A DNA stretch of 64,000 nucleotides from assembly GCF_900129905.1 (NCBI RefSeq), contig NZ_FQXG01000007.1, forward strand, positions 186,001 through 250,000, written 5' to 3'. Shown one piece after another: positions 33,945 through 42,686 of the stretch; position 1 is the stretch's first letter, and the number at the start of each line of letters is the position of its first letter. The DNA comes from Ferrimonas marina. GTDB lineage: Bacteria; Pseudomonadota; Gammaproteobacteria; Enterobacterales; Shewanellaceae. A program made the position numbers and the translations under genes. The notes below the pieces were generated by a model. It was not told the origin of the DNA and made no database searches. It saw nothing but the letters and a program-made list of their open reading frames with translations.

Positions 33945-34802
33945 TTACCAGACCCCTTTGCTCTTTACCTTCTGGGCGCTGGCCAGTTTCTGGGCCAGAT
34001 CCCCTTCCTCCGCTGCCGCGGCCACGCTGCCACCTTGCAGCTGTTGGATCAGCTTGGTCTGTCGACTCAGCTGGGCACGCAATTCGCGGATCTCATCCTG
34101 CAGCGCACTTTGGCCCCACAGCACCTCATCCAGGTCCTGCTTGGCGACCCCACGCTCCTGGCGATTGCCGCTGACGCTCTCCAGCTGGGCGATCAGCTGG
34201 GCACCAAACTGGGCGCTGAGCTGGTCGATATCCAGGCTCGGTGTCTCGATCGCGGTGGAAAGCTTGGGTGCCAGCATGGCCGCCAGTGCCTCAACCTCCG
34301 CTTCACTCAATTCATTGCTGCCCTGACCAAGCTGCTGAGCCAGCTTCTGTACCAGCTCGTCGCTATCCAGACTGGGCTCAGCCGGGGTAGACAGGGCCTC
34401 GAGCAGGGAAGGGATCAGCTGCTCTGCCAGACTCGAGACGTCCAGCTTGGGCTCCGGCGAGGTGGCCATCAGCGCCTTGAGCTGCTGCCACTGGGGCTCA
34501 CTCAGGCCCTGGCTCGGCGCCTCAACGCCATTGGCCGCCAACAGATGCAGCATAGCCTGGGGCTGAACCTGCTCGCCCTGGAAGGCTTGGGCTAGCTGGC
34601 CGGGCAGGCTTTCAGAGATCTGACGCAGGTAAAGACCAGCCTGGTAGATCTCCTTGTGAAAGCGCCCCTGGGCCGACTTGTAGCTGTCGGCCTCGGTGTG
34701 CTGCTTGCGCAGGGATTGCTGCCAGGCCTTAAGGGTGGCCACCGTGTGCTGGTCGGCCCCGCTTTGCTCCGGCTCCAGATGGAAACTGCAGCTGACTTTC
34801 AT
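33945..34802 (-). CDS. Coiled-coil partner of the ParM-like protein, unknown function
   Basis: A 285-residue cytoplasmic protein with no signal. The N-terminal third (FHLEPEQSGADQHTVATLKA, then RFHKEIYQAGLYLRQISESL) is helical and may be the DNA-binding or filament-binding part. The middle is Ser/Glu/Leu-rich with repeated ELVQKL-like heptads, and the C-terminal (RAQLSRQTKLIQQLQGG) is a coiled coil. It is co-transcribed with the ParM-like gene, starting ten bases after it. By position it would be the adaptor (StbB or ParR analogue), but no sequence match to those was recognised. Confidence 0.6.
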   Translation of the reverse strand: MKVSCSFHLEPEQSGADQHTVATLKAWQQSLRKQHTEADSYKSAQGRFHKEIYQAGLYLRQISESLPGQLAQAFQGEQVQPQAMLHLLAANGVEAPSQGLSEPQWQQLKALMATSPEPKLDVSSLAEQLIPSLLEALSTPAEPSLDSDELVQKLAQQLGQGSNELSEAEVEALAAMLAPKLSTAIETPSLDIDQLSAQFGAQLIAQLESVSGNRQERGVAKQDLDEVLWGQSALQDEIRELRAQLSRQTKLIQQLQGGSVAAAAEEGDLAQKLASAQKVKSKGVW

Positions 34803-34811
34803 GACCGCTCC

Positions 34812-35813
34812 TTACGCCGCCTCTGCGTGGTAGCAGCAGATCTCCCGGGCCAGTGCAGACTGGGCCTGGGTCACCAGCTGAACCTTGTCGCCCAGGGCCG
34901 GGTAGGCTTCCTTGATCGCCTCGACGATCAGCGGTGCGCCGCCCCCCACCAGGTAGATGCGATTGGGGTTGCGGGCAAAGATCTTGGCCTCGTAGGCCAC
35001 CGCCGCACCCAGCTCGGCGATCTTCTCCTCGATCTTCTGCAGTACCCACTCGATCTTGGACTCATCGTTAACCACCTCGGCCACGAAATCCCTGTCCTTG
35101 CGACGCTTGATCAGCTCATTGGCCACCAGGTAGCTGGCATCGCTGTCTGCGGCGGCCAGCGCCTTGCGGGCGGCGTTGGTGACCATGCAGACACCGATGT
35201 CGGCGTTGCCGTAGACCGCGGAGACCTCATCGAACTCGCCAACCACCACGCCCATATCCAGCGTGGTGCCACCGAGATCGATCACCAACGACTTGGTGAA
35301 CTCGCTGCAACCGGAATCCACCAGGGTGGTCAACACCGCCGGCAGGCTCTCTGGCATCACTTCCACGTCGACGATCTGGAACAGCGAGCCCTTGTTGAGG
35401 CTGATCTCGCGCATCAGGTTGGCCTTCTTGCGGGCAATATTGGCCTCGTTGCGCTGACAATCGTCGGCGTTGTAGTACTCGGTGATCGGCAGGGTCACCA
35501 CGATGGAGACCGGACCCGGCTCGATGCCGGTCTGCAGCAGGGCATGGTGCACCGCCAGCAGGTTCAAATCGTCGTACTGGTACTCCACATGGGTGGTGGA
35601 GAGGGCCTTGTCGGAGGTGGCGTCGTAGGTGTACTTGGTGGTGCCGATGGCATAGTTAAACACCCGCTTGTCGGACAGCAGGGCAGCACTCTTCCAATCC
35701 TTGCGGAAGGAGTTGGCGGAGATCAGGCTCTTGATCTCACCGTTATCAATCCAGCTGATCTTGACGTTGGTGGAGCCATCATCGATGGCGAACTTCAGTT
35801 TTGCGGTGGTCAT
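34812..35813 (-). CDS. ParM/StbA-like actin family ATPase, chromosomal
   Basis: A 333-residue actin-like ATPase of the ParM/StbA group, which on plasmids forms filaments that push sister copies apart. The phosphate-1 loop is KFAIDDGSTNVKISW, phosphate-2 is SLVIDLGGTTLDMGVV, and the adenosine motif is RIYLVGGGAPLIVEA. The ATG at 35813 follows GGAAG. The length matches plasmid ParM (about 320). It has a coiled-coil partner gene downstream. No plasmid replication or transfer genes lie nearby, so this is a chromosomal member with an unknown cargo. Confidence 0.85.
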   Translation of the reverse strand: MTTAKLKFAIDDGSTNVKISWIDNGEIKSLISANSFRKDWKSAALLSDKRVFNYAIGTTKYTYDATSDKALSTTHVEYQYDDLNLLAVHHALLQTGIEPGPVSIVVTLPITEYYNADDCQRNEANIARKKANLMREISLNKGSLFQIVDVEVMPESLPAVLTTLVDSGCSEFTKSLVIDLGGTTLDMGVVVGEFDEVSAVYGNADIGVCMVTNAARKALAAADSDASYLVANELIKRRKDRDFVAEVVNDESKIEWVLQKIEEKIAELGAAVAYEAKIFARNPNRIYLVGGGAPLIVEAIKEAYPALGDKVQLVTQAQSALAREICCYHAEAA

Positions 35814-36071
35814 AGTGGCTTCCAAGGCTTCGCGGACAGCGTCCAGCATGCAACCTGGAAACGCTCCGACAACAAAGGGTCATATCTTAAATCTGGCCTA
35901 TTAAATCAGGGATTCCGGCACGATTTCTATGCCAATTGTTTGACCCGTTTTTTGCCAAATCCTTGGCGCATTTTTGCCCTTTGATCACACTTTTCCCGCC
36001 CGTCAGCCGGCTCGACAGAACCGGTCCCCTGGGTTAGGTTCGAGAGATGGAAGCAGCGTGATGGAGGCGGG
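35814..36071. other. Divergent intergenic region upstream of ParM-like gene and eutB
   Basis: This 258-base region must carry promoters for the leftward ParM-like pair and rightward eutBC. Two copies of TTTTTGCC (in 35948-35980) are the only repeat I see. A plasmid parC centromere would show an iteron array, which is not visible; a short site could be missed. Confidence 0.35.
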
Positions 36072-37445
36072 ATGGCCACCCTACCGCAGGAGCTCAAAAC
36101 CTTGCTGGCCTGGGCCAGTCCGGCCCGCAGTGGCGACCGCCTGGCGGGGCTGGCTGCCCCCACGGCAGAGATGCGCATTCGCGCCCAGATGGCGCTGGCC
36201 GAGGTCCCGTTAAGCCGCTTTCTCAACGAAGCGCTGGTGCCCTACGAACAAGATGAGATCACCCGGCTGATCCTTGACAGCCACAACCCTGATGCCTTTG
36301 CCCCGGTGGCGCACCTGACCCTGGGGGATTTTCGCAACTGGCTGCTCAGCGAGCAGGCCAGCCCCGAGGCCCTGGCAGCCCTGGCTGATGGCCTCACCCC
36401 GGAGATGGTCGCCGCGGTGAGCAAGCTGATGCGCAACCAGGATCTGATCCTGGTGGCACAGAAGTGCCAGGTGGTGACCGCCTTTCGCAACACCCTGGGA
36501 CTGCCGGGCCATTTTGCTACCCGATTGCAGCCCAACCACCCCACCGATGATGCCAGCGGCATCGCCGCCAGCATCCTCGATGGCCTGCTGTATGGCAATG
36601 GCGACGCGGTGATCGGCATCAACCCCGCCACCGACAACCTAAACCAGGCCTGTGACCTGCTGAAGATGCTGGACGAGGTGATCCAGCGCTACCGGATCCC
36701 AACCCAATCCTGCGTGCTGACCCATGTCACCAACACCCTGGCAGCGATCGAGCACGGCGCCCCGGTGGATCTGGTATTCCAGTCCATCGGTGGCACCGAG
36801 GCCACCAACCAGAGTTTTGGCGTCAGCCTGTCACTGCTGGAGGAGGCACAACAAGCGGCGCTCTCACTGCAGCGTGGCAGCGTCGGCAATAACCTGATGT
36901 ACTTTGAGACCGGCCAGGGCAGCGCCCTGTCAGCCAATGCACACCATGGGGTTGACCAACAGACCTGTGAAGCCCGGGCCTATGCCGTGGCCCGCCGCTT
37001 TGAGCCGCTGCTGGTTAACACCGTGGTCGGTTTTATCGGCCCGGAGTACCTGTTCGATGGCAAGGAGATCACCCGAGCGGGGCTGGAGGATCACTTCTGC
37101 GGCAAGTTGCTGGGGCTGCCGATGGGGGTGGATGTCTGCTACACCAATCACGCCGAGGCAGATCAGAACGACATGGACAACCTGCTGACCCTGCTGGGCG
37201 TGGCGGGCTGCAACTTCGTGATGGGGATCCCCGGCGGCGATGACATCATGCTCAACTACCAGACCACCTCCTTCCATGACGCCCTCTACCTGCGCCAGGT
37301 GCTGGGTAAACAGCCCGCCCCGGAGTTTGCCCAGTGGCTCTCCAGCATGGCGATCACCGGGGCTGATGGCCGCTTGAATCCGGCGGTGCCACCGGCATTC
37401 CAGACTCCACTTCAAGCGGTTACCGGGGAGACGGCCAGTGACTAA
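36072..37445 (+). CDS. eutB: Ethanolamine ammonia-lyase, large subunit
   Basis: A 457-residue catalytic subunit of the adenosylcobalamin-dependent ethanolamine ammonia-lyase, which converts ethanolamine to acetaldehyde and ammonia. Family blocks include VAQKCQVVTAFRNTLGLPGH, LQPNHPTDDASGIAASILDG, LVFQSIGGTEATNQSFGVSL and FVMGIPGGDDIMLNYQTTSF. A GGAGG site precedes the ATG. It overlaps eutC by eight bases. No microcompartment shell, eutA reactivase or permease gene is present in the window, so this is the simple two-subunit form. Confidence 0.95.
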   Translation: MATLPQELKTLLAWASPARSGDRLAGLAAPTAEMRIRAQMALAEVPLSRFLNEALVPYEQDEITRLILDSHNPDAFAPVAHLTLGDFRNWLLSEQASPEALAALADGLTPEMVAAVSKLMRNQDLILVAQKCQVVTAFRNTLGLPGHFATRLQPNHPTDDASGIAASILDGLLYGNGDAVIGINPATDNLNQACDLLKMLDEVIQRYRIPTQSCVLTHVTNTLAAIEHGAPVDLVFQSIGGTEATNQSFGVSLSLLEEAQQAALSLQRGSVGNNLMYFETGQGSALSANAHHGVDQQTCEARAYAVARRFEPLLVNTVVGFIGPEYLFDGKEITRAGLEDHFCGKLLGLPMGVDVCYTNHAEADQNDMDNLLTLLGVAGCNFVMGIPGGDDIMLNYQTTSFHDALYLRQVLGKQPAPEFAQWLSSMAITGADGRLNPAVPPAFQTPLQAVTGETASD

Positions 37446-38301
37446 ACCACAAACTAAGCCAGGAACTGAGCCTACTTCCTTGGGCCAGCCAGATCCCTGG
37501 CATGGCCTGCGCCGCTATACCGACGCCCGGGTAGGACAGGGTCGTGCCGGAGTAAGCCAGACCACCAGGGAATGGCTGGCGTTCCAGCTGGATCATGCCC
37601 GCGCCCGGGATGCCATCTGGCAGGCGGTGGACTTTGCCCCACTACAGCAACGCATCGAGGCCCTGGTTGACGGCCCCGGCTGCTGCCAGCTGTCCAGTGC
37701 CTGCGCCGACCGGGCCAGCTACCTGCAACGGCCAGACCTTGGCCGACAGTTAAGCTCAGCCTCTGGCCAGCAACTGGAACAGCTGGCCAAACAGCACAAG
37801 GATGCGACCGAGTCCCCCTTCGACTTGGCTATCGTGGTGGCCGACGGCCTCTCCGCCAAGGCGATCGAGTGTAACGCCTGGCCGATGCTGCAACATCTGC
37901 TAAGCCAGCTGCAGGCGGATGCGCAATCATGGCATCTGGCCCCCATCAGCCTGGTGCAGCAGGGGCGGGTCGCAGTCGGTGATGAGATTGGTCAGCGCCT
38001 GCAGGCCGATGCGGTGCTGCTATTGGTGGGGGAGCGTCCGGGCCTCTCCAGCCCCGACAGCCTGGGGCTCTATCTAACCTGGCACCCCAGGGTCGGCTGT
38101 ACCGATGAGCGACGCAACTGCATCTCCAATGTCCGCCCGCAGGGGCTGGATTACCGCCAGGCGGCACTACGGGCGCTCTACCTGCTCAGTGAGGCCCGGC
38201 GACGTAGACTCAGTGGGGTAGAGCTGAAGGAGCAAGCGGAGCAGGCTGCCCCGCAAGCCCTGGGCAGCAACTTCCTACTGGCCGGCAAGACAAAATCTTA
38301 G
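37438..38301 (+). CDS. eutC: Ethanolamine ammonia-lyase, small subunit
   Basis: A 287-residue small subunit that binds cobalamin together with EutB. Blocks are LRRYTDARVGQGRAGVSQTT, LAIVVADGLSAKAIECNAWP, LLVGERPGLSSPDSLGLYLT and RNCISNVRPQGLDYRQAA. It starts with GTG inside the end of eutB. Its 3' end overlaps that of the AttH-like gene on the other strand by four bases, leaving no room for a separate terminator. Confidence 0.95.
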   Translation: MTKPQTKPGTEPTSLGQPDPWHGLRRYTDARVGQGRAGVSQTTREWLAFQLDHARARDAIWQAVDFAPLQQRIEALVDGPGCCQLSSACADRASYLQRPDLGRQLSSASGQQLEQLAKQHKDATESPFDLAIVVADGLSAKAIECNAWPMLQHLLSQLQADAQSWHLAPISLVQQGRVAVGDEIGQRLQADAVLLLVGERPGLSSPDSLGLYLTWHPRVGCTDERRNCISNVRPQGLDYRQAALRALYLLSEARRRRLSGVELKEQAEQAAPQALGSNFLLAGKTKS

Positions 38302-39425
38302 CGGTTTTCGTAACCGGTCATCTCGATAAAGCCGATCCCCGCGCGGCTGCCGCTGAGGCGGACCGGCCCCTCCCAGTAGGGGAACGCCAGCTGGTTGCGC
38401 TGATCCTCCGACAGGGTCTCCACCGTCATCTGCCAATCCCTATCTGGCAGGCCAAGCTCAAAGGCCACCGGGAAGCGGCCGCTATCGAGACTCGACCAGC
38501 GCGTTGCCCGCCACTGGATCTGCTCTGGCTTAAGCGCTTGCAGGCTGCCATCCGGGGCAATCAGCGAGCCTTCGCAGTGTCGCAGCTTCGGATCCTGCCC
38601 CTCGGAGGGGCGCATACAGAACAGCATCAAGGCATCACCGCCATCCAGGTGGGCACTGAGCCAATCCCAGCCCTGGTAGCGCTTATCCAGGAACTGCGAG
38701 GACCATTCCCGGTCGAGCCAGCCCTCGCCACTGACCTCGAACCAGCCATCAGGGCCCTTAAGGTGACCCGAGACCTTGAGCATCGGATAGCTGTAGTAGA
38801 AGGAGGCCAGGTTACCGTCAGCACTTTTTTGCGAATAGCCATCCTTGCCATGGCGTACCTGGGGCGAGTCCCCCAGTACCAGCGCCATGCGAAAATCGTC
38901 CTCACCCGCCACCAGGTTCAGCGGCAGAAAGGGCGCCTCTCGGCTTTGCAGTTGCCAGTCATCGATCCAGGCTGAGAAGGGCTGGGCCAGAACGCCGGCC
39001 TGCTGCTCGGCACCCACGCCTCCCCTGCCCCAGCGCTCCCAAGCCCGGTGCTCTCCCACTTGCTGCGGGGGCGACCAGGCCAGGTGGCCCATGTACCACT
39101 GGCCCTGCCACCAGGGGTTGTCGGCGGTGTCCTGTTCGCCGCGGAAGCGGAACAGGGTCCATTGCACGCCATGATCCCGCCCCTGCCTGTCCTTGAGATT
39201 GGCGGTGAGGTACCACCATTCGATGCCGTAATCGTTATGGGCACCATGGTCCTGGGGGAAGCTCAGGGTCCGCCCCGGTTCTACCTTGGCCCCCAGGCTC
39301 TTACCCAGGCTGCTCTCCAGTGCCGTGTCCTCCTGGCTCTGCTGACAGCCCGCCAGCAGGGTCAGGGCCAGCAGGATAGTCACCCGGTAGATGATCCATT
39401 GCCGGATATTGATGCTGTCGCTCAT
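38298..39425 (-). CDS. AttH-like / CrtC-fold lipocalin-like secreted protein
   Basis: A 375-residue predicted lipoprotein (lipobox LLAGC near residue 27) with a double-lipocalin-like fold as in AttH and carotenoid hydratase. The marks are DYGIEWWYLTANLKD, QWTLFRFRGEQD, WYMGHLAW and the late GEGWLDREWSSQ. Its start overlaps the upstream permease stop by four bases (ATGA), and the three genes (ATPase, permease, this) form one operon. In other bacteria AttH-type proteins sit with FtsX-type ABC transporters; the substrate is unknown. Some relatives are called secreted hydrolases. Confidence 0.85.
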   Translation of the reverse strand: MSDSINIRQWIIYRVTILLALTLLAGCQQSQEDTALESSLGKSLGAKVEPGRTLSFPQDHGAHNDYGIEWWYLTANLKDRQGRDHGVQWTLFRFRGEQDTADNPWWQGQWYMGHLAWSPPQQVGEHRAWERWGRGGVGAEQQAGVLAQPFSAWIDDWQLQSREAPFLPLNLVAGEDDFRMALVLGDSPQVRHGKDGYSQKSADGNLASFYYSYPMLKVSGHLKGPDGWFEVSGEGWLDREWSSQFLDKRYQGWDWLSAHLDGGDALMLFCMRPSEGQDPKLRHCEGSLIAPDGSLQALKPEQIQWRATRWSSLDSGRFPVAFELGLPDRDWQMTVETLSEDQRNQLAFPYWEGPVRLSGSRAGIGFIEMTGYENR

Positions 39426-41779
39426 GCTTCCTCCCGGCTCAGTTCCCACGCCAGCGAGCGTCGGGTTTGCCACCAGATCGGCCCCACCGCTACCAGCAGC
39501 AGGATCAGACAGGCGCTCAACAGGCCGCTGCCCCAATCGCCGCTACCCAGGTGCACCGGCATGCTCCAACCAAAGGCCAGCGGATTAACCTTGTGGATCA
39601 ACTGCCAGCCAAGCAGCAGCCCCACCGCCACCGAGACCCCGGCGACCAGGCCCATCTGCACCACCAACTGGGCCATTCTTGCCCGCAGGATCTGGCCGCG
39701 CACCATCCCCAATGCGGACACCACCGCCTGCTGACGGACCCAGCCCTGCTGCTGCGCTGCCAGTGAGGCAAACCAGGACACCATGGCCACCGACAGGGTC
39801 AGCCAGGCCAGTGCATCGGTGATATCAAAGGTACGACGGAACAGGCCGTTGGCTTGCTCCCGCAGGGTACGCTGAGCCACCAGACCCGCCTGGGGCAGCT
39901 CGTAGCGCTGCTGCAGGGTCAGCAGCATATTGGAGAGATCGACGCCGGGCGCCAGGATCAGCGAATAGCCATCCGGCGGTGCCTGGCCAAAGCGACGGGC
40001 CATCACCGGGATCGGCAGGGTCACCTCGCTATGGGGATTGCCGTAGTCGAAGTAAACCCCCATTACCCGGCACGACATGGCGCGATTGCCACTGTTGAGC
40101 TGGAGCTCATCCCCCAGCACCAGGTTGCGTCGCATCGCCATCGGCTCATTGATCAGGCAGCCCCTGCCGTTTTGCAGCGCCGGCCACCAGTTAGCATCCA
40201 CCTCGGAGAAGGTCATAAAGGCCCAGGGCTGCGGTTGATCGTTGTAGCCAACGATGCGCACCGGGGTCTCCCCCACCTGGCCCTGGCGCTGGCTGCGCGC
40301 CTGCAACTTGCTCACCTCCGGCATCGCGGCCAACTCCGGCTTGATCCGCTCCAGGGTGGCCTGATCGGCATAGAGATAGATGTCGGCGTGCAGGCGACTC
40401 TCCAGGAACTGACCCAGCGCCTGCTCGAACGAGCCCACCAGGATGCGGGTGGCGATGGCGGAAGAGAGCGCCAGGGTGATGGCGATCATCGGGATCACCA
40501 GGCGGCGGCTGGCGCTGGAGAGATCCCACATCCCCCAGGCCCACTCTACCGGCAGCCGTGGCGCAAGCCGCGCCACCTGACGGCTGCCCCACTGCAGCAC
40601 CGGTGGCAACAGCAGGATCGACAGCAACACGGTCAGCGCCACCAGTGCCAGCGCCTGGTTCTGGTTGCTGGCTGCCAGCTGCAGCGCCATTACCAGCGCC
40701 GCCAAGGCCAGGATGAGGCCGGTCAGGGTGCGACGGCGCATCCCCGGGCGCAGCAGCCACAGGATCATCAGCGCCAGCGCGGCAAACAGGATGGCGAAGC
40801 AGAACAGGGCATGGCCCCAGTTCCAGCTCAGGCTCAGCGGCTGCTGCATGTTGTAGAGGGCCACCAGGGTATCGGACACCCCGGGGCTTAAGAAACGGGC
40901 CAAGCGGATACCGATCAGGCTGCCTACCAGGCCCGCCAGGGCCGACCACAACGCCAGCTCCACCATCAGGGCGGTGAGCCATTGGCGCCGGGTAAAGCCC
41001 AGTTGATGCAGGACATTGAGACTTTGGCTGCGGTGCTGAACCAGCCGCTCCAGAGCGTGGAAGGCCAGCAGCAGCCCCACCAGGAAGCTGAGGCTGGATA
41101 GAGCGGTCAGGTTGAGGCTAAACGCCTCCAGCAGGTTGGAGTCCCCCGCTTCGGCCATGGGCCGCAGCACCAGGTCATCCCCCAGGCGGGCCTCGACCCA
41201 GCGCTGCTGTGCCTCGGTCAGCGGCGGCAGCTCCAGGTAGCTGAGCCAGGGGCCGGAACCGGTGACCCGCGCCGCCTGCCCGATATCCATGATTAGCCAG
41301 GGGCCGACGTCGGCACGCAGGGTCAACGGCGGCAACTGGACGCCCTGCTCGCTGGTCAGGCGTTGTTCATCCAGCCAGCCCAGGCGCTCGGCCTGGCGCT
41401 GATCGACGATGGTCTGCCAACCGCGTTGACCAGACAGGTAGCCCGGCGGCAACTCCACCCCGCGCACCCGCACTACCTGGCCATCCTCCAGCCGGATCAT
41501 CCTTTGACTTACTGGCCGGGCCTGGATCCCTGCCCGGCGCAGCTCAAGGAACAGGTCGCGGTGGATGCGCTGGCCCGCCAGTAGCGAATGCAGACGCCAG
41601 GGGTAGTGGGTATCCAGGCCCTGCTCGGCAGTGGTGAAGCTGGCCTTGGCGGCACGATTGAGCGCCTCGACCCCGGACAGCAATGCCCCGGCGAGCACCA
41701 ATCCCAGCGCCAGCCACAGGTAGAGCCAGCGATGACGGCGCAGATCACCCAGGCTCAGTGCCAGGAAATCCCTGGCCAT
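39422..41779 (-). CDS. FtsX-type ABC transporter permease
   Basis: A 785-residue permease. It has a first helix near residues 20-40 (WLYLWLALGLVLAGALLSG), a periplasmic domain to about 225, three or more helices at about 225-400, a second helix cluster around 425-445 (LVIPMIAITLALSSAIATRI) followed by a second periplasmic domain, and a final helix group at about 640-780. Two MacB/FtsX modules seem to be joined in one chain, as if AttF and AttG were fused. ATG at 41779 follows AAAGG; a GTG five codons upstream (41794) overlaps the ATPase stop. Export or lipoprotein transport is inferred. Confidence 0.85.
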   Translation of the reverse strand: MARDFLALSLGDLRRHRWLYLWLALGLVLAGALLSGVEALNRAAKASFTTAEQGLDTHYPWRLHSLLAGQRIHRDLFLELRRAGIQARPVSQRMIRLEDGQVVRVRGVELPPGYLSGQRGWQTIVDQRQAERLGWLDEQRLTSEQGVQLPPLTLRADVGPWLIMDIGQAARVTGSGPWLSYLELPPLTEAQQRWVEARLGDDLVLRPMAEAGDSNLLEAFSLNLTALSSLSFLVGLLLAFHALERLVQHRSQSLNVLHQLGFTRRQWLTALMVELALWSALAGLVGSLIGIRLARFLSPGVSDTLVALYNMQQPLSLSWNWGHALFCFAILFAALALMILWLLRPGMRRRTLTGLILALAALVMALQLAASNQNQALALVALTVLLSILLLPPVLQWGSRQVARLAPRLPVEWAWGMWDLSSASRRLVIPMIAITLALSSAIATRILVGSFEQALGQFLESRLHADIYLYADQATLERIKPELAAMPEVSKLQARSQRQGQVGETPVRIVGYNDQPQPWAFMTFSEVDANWWPALQNGRGCLINEPMAMRRNLVLGDELQLNSGNRAMSCRVMGVYFDYGNPHSEVTLPIPVMARRFGQAPPDGYSLILAPGVDLSNMLLTLQQRYELPQAGLVAQRTLREQANGLFRRTFDITDALAWLTLSVAMVSWFASLAAQQQGWVRQQAVVSALGMVRGQILRARMAQLVVQMGLVAGVSVAVGLLLGWQLIHKVNPLAFGWSMPVHLGSGDWGSGLLSACLILLLVAVGPIWWQTRRSLAWELSREEA

Positions 41780-41786
41780 GGTGCCT

Positions 41787-42473
41787 TTAACCACGCTGAC
41801 CCTCCCGCGCGGACTGGCGCCAGTGCAGGCTCTGCTGATGCAGCTCCAGCTGGCTGGGGAACTGGGCCGCCAGCTCCTGGCTGTGGGTCACCATCAGCAA
41901 GGTGGCGTTTTGTGCCTGGGCCAGGGAGCGCAGCTGATGCACCACCTCACGGCTGTTGGCTTCATCCAGGTTGCCGGTGGGCTCGTCCGCCAGGATCAGG
42001 GTGGGTTCGTGGATCAGGGCCCGGCATACCGCAACCCGCTGCTGCTCACCGCCGGACAGCTTATCCGGCAGACGATCCAACAGGTGATCCAGCCCCAGCG
42101 CCGAGACCAGGCGGGTGAACCGGGGGGCCCGGTCGTGGCCATAGCGCAGCCGATGCGGCAACAGGATGTTGTGACGAACGGTAAGGGCGGGCAGCAGTTG
42201 GAAGCCCTGGAAGACAATGCCGAGCTCGCGACGGTAGCGCGCCAGCTGGTCTGGCCCCATCCGGGCCAGTTGGTGACTGCCCACCTGGATCTGGCCGGAT
42301 TGCACCGGCTCCAGGCCAGCGAGCAGGTTCATCAAGGTGGTTTTGCCACTGCCGCTGTCGCCCAGCAGGGCGCAGTGCTGTCCCTGTTGCACCTCCAGGT
42401 CGAGGTGGTCGAAGATAACCCGTTGCTTATCGCCATCCTGGCGGGTGAAGCGTAGGGATTGGATTCGGATCAT
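41787..42473 (-). CDS. ABC transporter ATP-binding protein, LolD/MacB-type
   Basis: A 228-residue ATPase. Walker A is GDSGSGKTT, the signature is [15 protein letters not shown], Walker B is [13 protein letters not shown], and the Q-loop is [15 protein letters not shown]. It is the first gene of the three-gene operon (ATPase, FtsX permease, AttH-like). AGGAGGGG precedes the ATG. Its length and the DEPTGNLD text place it in the LolD/FtsE/MacB group. Confidence 0.92.
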   Translation of the reverse strand: MIRIQSLRFTRQDGDKQRVIFDHLDLEVQQGQHCALLGDSGSGKTTLMNLLAGLEPVQSGQIQVGSHQLARMGPDQLARYRRELGIVFQGFQLLPALTVRHNILLPHRLRYGHDRAPRFTRLVSALGLDHLLDRLPDKLSGGEQQRVAVCRALIHEPTLILADEPTGNLDEANSREVVHQLRSLAQAQNATLLMVTHSQELAAQFPSQLELHQQSLHWRQSAREGQRG

Positions 42474-42639
42474 GGCCCCTCCTGCAGATCCTCTGTAACC
42501 CCAGTGTACGCAGCAAATTTCCGCCAGATAAAGCGCTTGTCAGCTTGAACCGAAGATATTTACTTGCACCTCCGAGTGTTACGTAATCACCCCGGTAACG
42601 GATTGGTGACCGCCAATAAAAATGGTGGGACAGAAAACA

Positions 42640-42667
42640 AAAAAACGCCGGCACGGGGCCGGCGTTG
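42640..42667 (-). terminator. Terminator after the alkaline phosphatase gene
   Basis: AACGCCGGC-ACGG-GGCCGGCGTT, followed on the minus strand by seven T. It ends the phosphatase transcript. Confidence 0.87.
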
Positions 42668-42686
42668 TTTGGTTAGCGTGAGCTGT

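Noticed and set aside
35814-36071. parC-type centromere with iterons upstream of the ParM-like gene
   Set aside because: Only two TTTTTGCC copies are present, with no regular spacing; not enough to call a centromere.
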